IMG/VR virus record: IMGVR_UViG_3300032313_000291
Coordinates: 1-29,565 of that record
Source: a virus
Strand: one strand, 5' to 3'
DNA length: 29,565 bases
The notes under the pieces are model-generated. The model did no database searches and was not told where the DNA came from. It saw only the letters and a list, made by a program, of their open reading frames with translations. Below, piece by piece: positions 27,108 to 29,565 of this stretch (position 1 is its first letter; every line of letters starts with the position of its first letter). Position numbers and translations under genes: made by a program.

Positions 27108-27290
27108 ATGCCAGCATACGATTATCAATGTAAGTCTTGTGACGGACACATCTCTGTAACTAGGTCAATCAATGATCCAGACCCAGGGTATTCTTGCAAG
27201 ACTTGCAATTTACCAATGATTAAGGTATACTCTATAGGAGCGATTACGTTTAATGGTAGCGGATTCTATAGAACTGATAAAGGAAATTAA
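27108..27290 (+). CDS. FmdB-type zinc ribbon protein
   Basis: 60 residues. MPAYDYQCKSCDGH (C8, C11) and YSCKTCN (C30, C33), with VYSIGAITFNGSGFYRTD after them, match the FmdB/CxxC regulatory zinc-ribbon family, whose function is poorly known. Overlaps the next gene (TAATG). Confidence 0.8.
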   Translation: MPAYDYQCKSCDGHISVTRSINDPDPGYSCKTCNLPMIKVYSIGAITFNGSGFYRTDKGN

Positions 27291-27532
27291 TGCAGGTATT
27301 AACTGATCAATCTGAGTGGACCCTGACTGCTTTGGATAGGTGTGATGCTGGTTGTACAGCACAGGCTTATGTCAAGGCAGTTGGGGTTTCTGGCGAACTG
27401 CTATTTTGCTCTCATCACTATAATAAGATTACTAGTGATGCCGTTGGGTATGCTAACCTAGAAAAGTTTGCATATCAGATTGTAGACGAACGAGACAAGC
27501 TAATTGAAAACAGGCTCGTTGGAGAAAACTAG
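27290..27532 (+). CDS. Small Cys/His protein, DUF7455-like
   Basis: 80 residues, AGGA upstream. DRCDAGCTAQAYVKA, then GELLFCSHHYNK, is the pattern of the DUF7455 family common in Actinobacteria and their phages; C18, C22, C40 and H42/H43 could bind zinc. The family normally reads CxxC; here the first pair is C-x3-C. Function unknown. It supports an actinobacterial host. Confidence 0.7.
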   Translation: MQVLTDQSEWTLTALDRCDAGCTAQAYVKAVGVSGELLFCSHHYNKITSDAVGYANLEKFAYQIVDERDKLIENRLVGEN

Positions 27533-28344
27533 TGATACGTTTTAACTGGATGTGGCGTTACAATAAGCCAATGGATCAATCCGACTTAATAAAAATTTCT
27601 GATGAGCTAGACGCTGTAGGATACTATTCTATGCTGGTTACGGTTCACTCCAGGTCATCCGACTACCTTCCAATAATTTCAAGTGTTTTGGATAGAGGTC
27701 ACAAGCTTAAGTACATTCTTGCAATTAGACCGTACCTTCTTAGTCCGCAATACCTTATGATGCTTCTTGCTGGAATGGAAGAGGTGGCTAGGGATAGAAT
27801 AATGCTTAACTGGGTTCACGGTACCCTTGGACCTAAAGAAAACTTCGATGCGGTCCTTAGCTTGCCAGGCGACATGAATGATCCAGAAGTTAGAAGAAAG
27901 CATATGATTGATTTTATAGAAGCCTTAGACAAGACAAATATGCATCAGGACATCAAAATACCAGAATCTATGATGTCTGGAGGTAATCCAAATACAATAA
28001 ACCTTGTAAAAAGGTTTGGAATGCATCTTGGAAGTGGATACGATGTTTTTATAAATAACTATGAAAGTTATAGAAAGTATGAGTTTCCTAAAATATTTGT
28101 TCAAGTGTCCTTGCTGATTAGAGACACTGACGAGGAAGCTTTAGCAATTAAAGATGAGCGTGTTGTTGAAAACATAAACGTTATAGCTGGTTCAAAAGAA
28201 ACCATAGAAAAGAAAATTTTAGAACTTTACTCCATGGGAGCAACTGACTTACTTGTAAGTAATGCATTTGGTGAGCAAGGAGAAGAAAGGCAGAGGATCC
28301 ACGAATTGGTAAAGTCAATGAAGGATAGAGGTTTGGCAATATGA
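27532..28344 (+). CDS. Luciferase-like flavin-dependent monooxygenase
   Basis: 270 residues, GTG start with GGAG upstream. The TIM-barrel pattern of the bacterial luciferase/SsuD group is visible: ISDELDAVGYYSMLV (22-36), ILAIRPYLLSPQYLMMLLAG (62-81) and, near the end, AGSKETIEKKILELYSMGAT (219-238) followed by LLVSNAFG. Members use FMN or F420 to oxidise small molecules such as alkanesulfonates. It is slightly short for SsuD (~380), lacking some insertions. Substrate unknown. The stop overlaps the next ATG (ATGA), so both are likely made together. Confidence 0.75.
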   Translation: MIRFNWMWRYNKPMDQSDLIKISDELDAVGYYSMLVTVHSRSSDYLPIISSVLDRGHKLKYILAIRPYLLSPQYLMMLLAGMEEVARDRIMLNWVHGTLGPKENFDAVLSLPGDMNDPEVRRKHMIDFIEALDKTNMHQDIKIPESMMSGGNPNTINLVKRFGMHLGSGYDVFINNYESYRKYEFPKIFVQVSLLIRDTDEEALAIKDERVVENINVIAGSKETIEKKILELYSMGATDLLVSNAFGEQGEERQRIHELVKSMKDRGLAI

Positions 28345-29096
28345 TTATTCAGATTATAGGACTTCCTGGTTCGGGCAAGACAACGTTAGCCCTATCACTA
28401 AAGGAAAGGGTCAATGCCATACACGTTAATGCTGACGAGGTTCGATCAGACCTGAGCTCTGACCTAGGATTTTCTGAAGGAGACAGGCTAGAGCAAGCTA
28501 GAAGGCTTGGTGCTGTTGCTAGACTACTGTCTGGCCAGGGACACACGGTAATTGTTGACTTTGTATGTCCTACCGAAGCCACCAGAGCAGCTTTCGGACC
28601 TGCCAATATTGTAGTTTGGATGGATACAATCAGCGAGAGTAGGTTCGCTGACACCAATTCCATATGGGAAGCCCCTACAAATTTTGATATTGGGTTCAAT
28701 GACTTAGAGCAAGAAAATAAAGCTGATATAATTATTTCAACATTCAGTTTATTTGACTGGTCAGCACCTACCACCCTGCAGCTTGGTAGGTATCAGCCTT
28801 GGCACGAAGGGCATCAGGCACTTAAAGAAGAGGCACACAAAAGAACATCTCAGGTGTTGGTAGGAGTAAGGAATACTTATGGAACTTCGGAAAAAGATCC
28901 GCTCACTTATGAAGAAGTTGAACGATACATACGTGAAGGTGTCGGATACGATGGGAATACCCTGGTAGCAAGGCTACCAAACATAACTAATATAGTTTAT
29001 GGTAGAGACGTAGGATATAAGATTGAGCAGGTTGATCTACCGCCAGAAATCCAGGCTATCTCCGCAACACAAAAAAGGAAAGAACTTGGAATCTAA
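28341..29096 (+). CDS. APS-kinase-like/nucleotidyltransferase fusion protein
   Basis: 251 residues. N-terminal kinase (1-142): P-loop GLPGSGKTT (7-15), NADEVRSDL (30-38), FSEGDRLEQARRLGAVARLL (44-63) and the VCPTEATR region match adenylylsulfate kinase (CysC). C-terminal cytidylyltransferase-like domain: LGRYQPWHEGH (148-158), the HxGH-type motif, and ISATQKRKEL (240-249), the ISxTxxR-type motif. It probably phosphorylates and nucleotidylates a small molecule; the true substrate is unknown. It is compact compared with cellular two-domain enzymes. Related fusions are recalled in other phages. Confidence 0.75.
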   Translation: MIIQIIGLPGSGKTTLALSLKERVNAIHVNADEVRSDLSSDLGFSEGDRLEQARRLGAVARLLSGQGHTVIVDFVCPTEATRAAFGPANIVVWMDTISESRFADTNSIWEAPTNFDIGFNDLEQENKADIIISTFSLFDWSAPTTLQLGRYQPWHEGHQALKEEAHKRTSQVLVGVRNTYGTSEKDPLTYEEVERYIREGVGYDGNTLVARLPNITNIVYGRDVGYKIEQVDLPPEIQAISATQKRKELGI

Positions 29097-29292
29097 CGCA
29101 AGGTCAATAACAAAGGCATTAACATATCGTTTTTGGCAGAGCCTAAATACTTTCTTGATATCTTTAATAGTTACTGGTAAAATAGAAATGGCTACAGCAA
29201 TTGTAAGCCTAGAGGTTATAATCAAGATAGTGGTTTACTTCTGGCATGAAAGAATCTGGAGCAAGATTAAATGGGGAAGAAAAGATGTATGA
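29086..29292 (+). CDS. DUF2061 small membrane protein
   Basis: 68 residues from TTG 29086: AAGGA lies 6 bases upstream, and an earlier in-frame TTG at 29023 would add an unrelated coding shadow. ARSITKALTYRFWQSLNTFL, then VTGKIEMATAIVSLEVIIK and YFWHERIW-x-KIKWG are the DUF2061 signature. Two membrane helices (~15-30 and ~34-53). In bacteria this family is recalled near sulfate-assimilation genes, which suits the APS-kinase-like neighbour. Overlaps the upstream gene end and the next start. Confidence 0.75.
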   Translation: MESNARSITKALTYRFWQSLNTFLISLIVTGKIEMATAIVSLEVIIKIVVYFWHERIWSKIKWGRKDV

Positions 29293-29494
29293 GTATTTTG
29301 TAAAAGAAGTTACCAAGGTAGTTGATGGAGATACCATCGACGTTATTATCGATCTAGGTTTTGACATTATGTTTGCTTCTAGAGTAAGACTGGCTGGAAT
29401 TGATACCCCAGAATCACGTACTGCAGATAAGCATGAGAAGGCATGTTTCAGCTTCCACATCAGACCAAGTTGGAGGACTCATCGGATATCTTAA
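29285..29494 (+). CDS. Thermonuclease-like (SNase) gene, 3' part replaced
   Basis: ATG 29285 is preceded by GGGGAAGAAAAG. Residues 10-53 match the staphylococcal nuclease start: TKVVDGDTIDVIIDL with D14/D16, VRLAGIDTPESR with R35, D40 and E43. After DKHEKAC (codon 54, base 29446) the reading continues FSFHIRPSWRTHRIS and stops, which is not SNase-like; the second half of the domain is missing. Either the contig is chimeric here or the gene is broken. Only bases up to ~29446 are trusted as nuclease. Confidence 0.6.
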   Translation: MYEYFVKEVTKVVDGDTIDVIIDLGFDIMFASRVRLAGIDTPESRTADKHEKACFSFHIRPSWRTHRIS

Positions 29495-29565
29495 AGATAA
29501 TGCAGCGGTAAGCAATTCTTACGCGACAGGTAATGTCTTGGGCGATGACAAAGTCGGTGGGTTGA
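29445..29565 (+). other. GLUG-repeat coding fragment (probable chimeric join)
   Basis: In another frame the last ~120 bases read VSASTSDQVGGLIGY, then SNSYATGNVLGDDKVGGL, a clear GLUG repeat typical of very large bacterial surface proteins. There is no start, and the frame runs off the window. It has nothing in common with the preceding SNase gene. A misassembly is the simplest explanation. Confidence 0.65.

Overview
The window looks like part of the genome of a tailed double-stranded DNA phage (Caudoviricetes). All supported genes are on the + strand and closely packed, many with TAATG or ATGA start/stop overlaps. Composition is moderately AT-rich. Actinobacterial-type small proteins, class Ib ribonucleotide reductase and frequent GTG/TTG starts suggest a low-GC actinobacterial host, for example freshwater planktonic Actinobacteria. 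The host is an inference; nothing in the window proves it.

Layout. (1) 1-4020: distal tail genes: the 3' part of a hub-like protein, a minor tail protein, a tail-fibre protein, a fibronectin-like protein and a small structural protein. (2) 4029-14625: replication and recombination: a MerR-like HTH/AT-hook protein, two small proteins, DnaB-like helicase, an AT-rich patch with a 2-oxoglutarate/Fe(II) oxygenase, short DnaG-like primase, ssDNA-binding protein, PolIII alpha (DnaE), RecA with an unusual P-loop, a zinc ribbon, a Holliday-junction-resolvase-like nuclease and a Cas4-like nuclease. (3) 14597-18415: zinc-finger protein, RuvC-like nuclease, two short genes (HTH and Zn-like), a small basic protein, and small and large terminase subunits. 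(4) 18438-19334: a secreted Ig-like surface protein ending at a terminator. (5) 19418-22861: nrdI-nrdE-nrdF, ending at a UUCG-loop terminator. (6) 22974-25745: a large secreted multidomain protein (probably starting at ATT) followed by two holin-like membrane proteins. (7) 25752-26418: a promoter/hairpin, a small acidic protein and tRNAs Asn, Asp, Glu and Thr. (8) 26419-27532: M23 endopeptidase and two zinc-binding small proteins. (9) 27532-29446: an auxiliary-metabolism cassette: luciferase-like flavin monooxygenase, APS-kinase/nucleotidyltransferase fusion, DUF2061 membrane protein and a thermonuclease-like gene. The last ~120 bases encode GLUG repeats in another frame and look like a chimeric join.

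How it fits together. The phage carries most of its own replisome (helicase, primase, SSB, polymerase), recombination and packaging enzymes, and dNTP supply (NrdIEF). Lysis is probably by the M23 enzyme with the holin-like pair. The most novel parts are the monooxygenase/APS-kinase-nucleotidyltransferase/DUF2061 cassette, which hints at phage-directed sulfur or nucleotide-activated metabolite chemistry, and the two phage-encoded secreted surface proteins.
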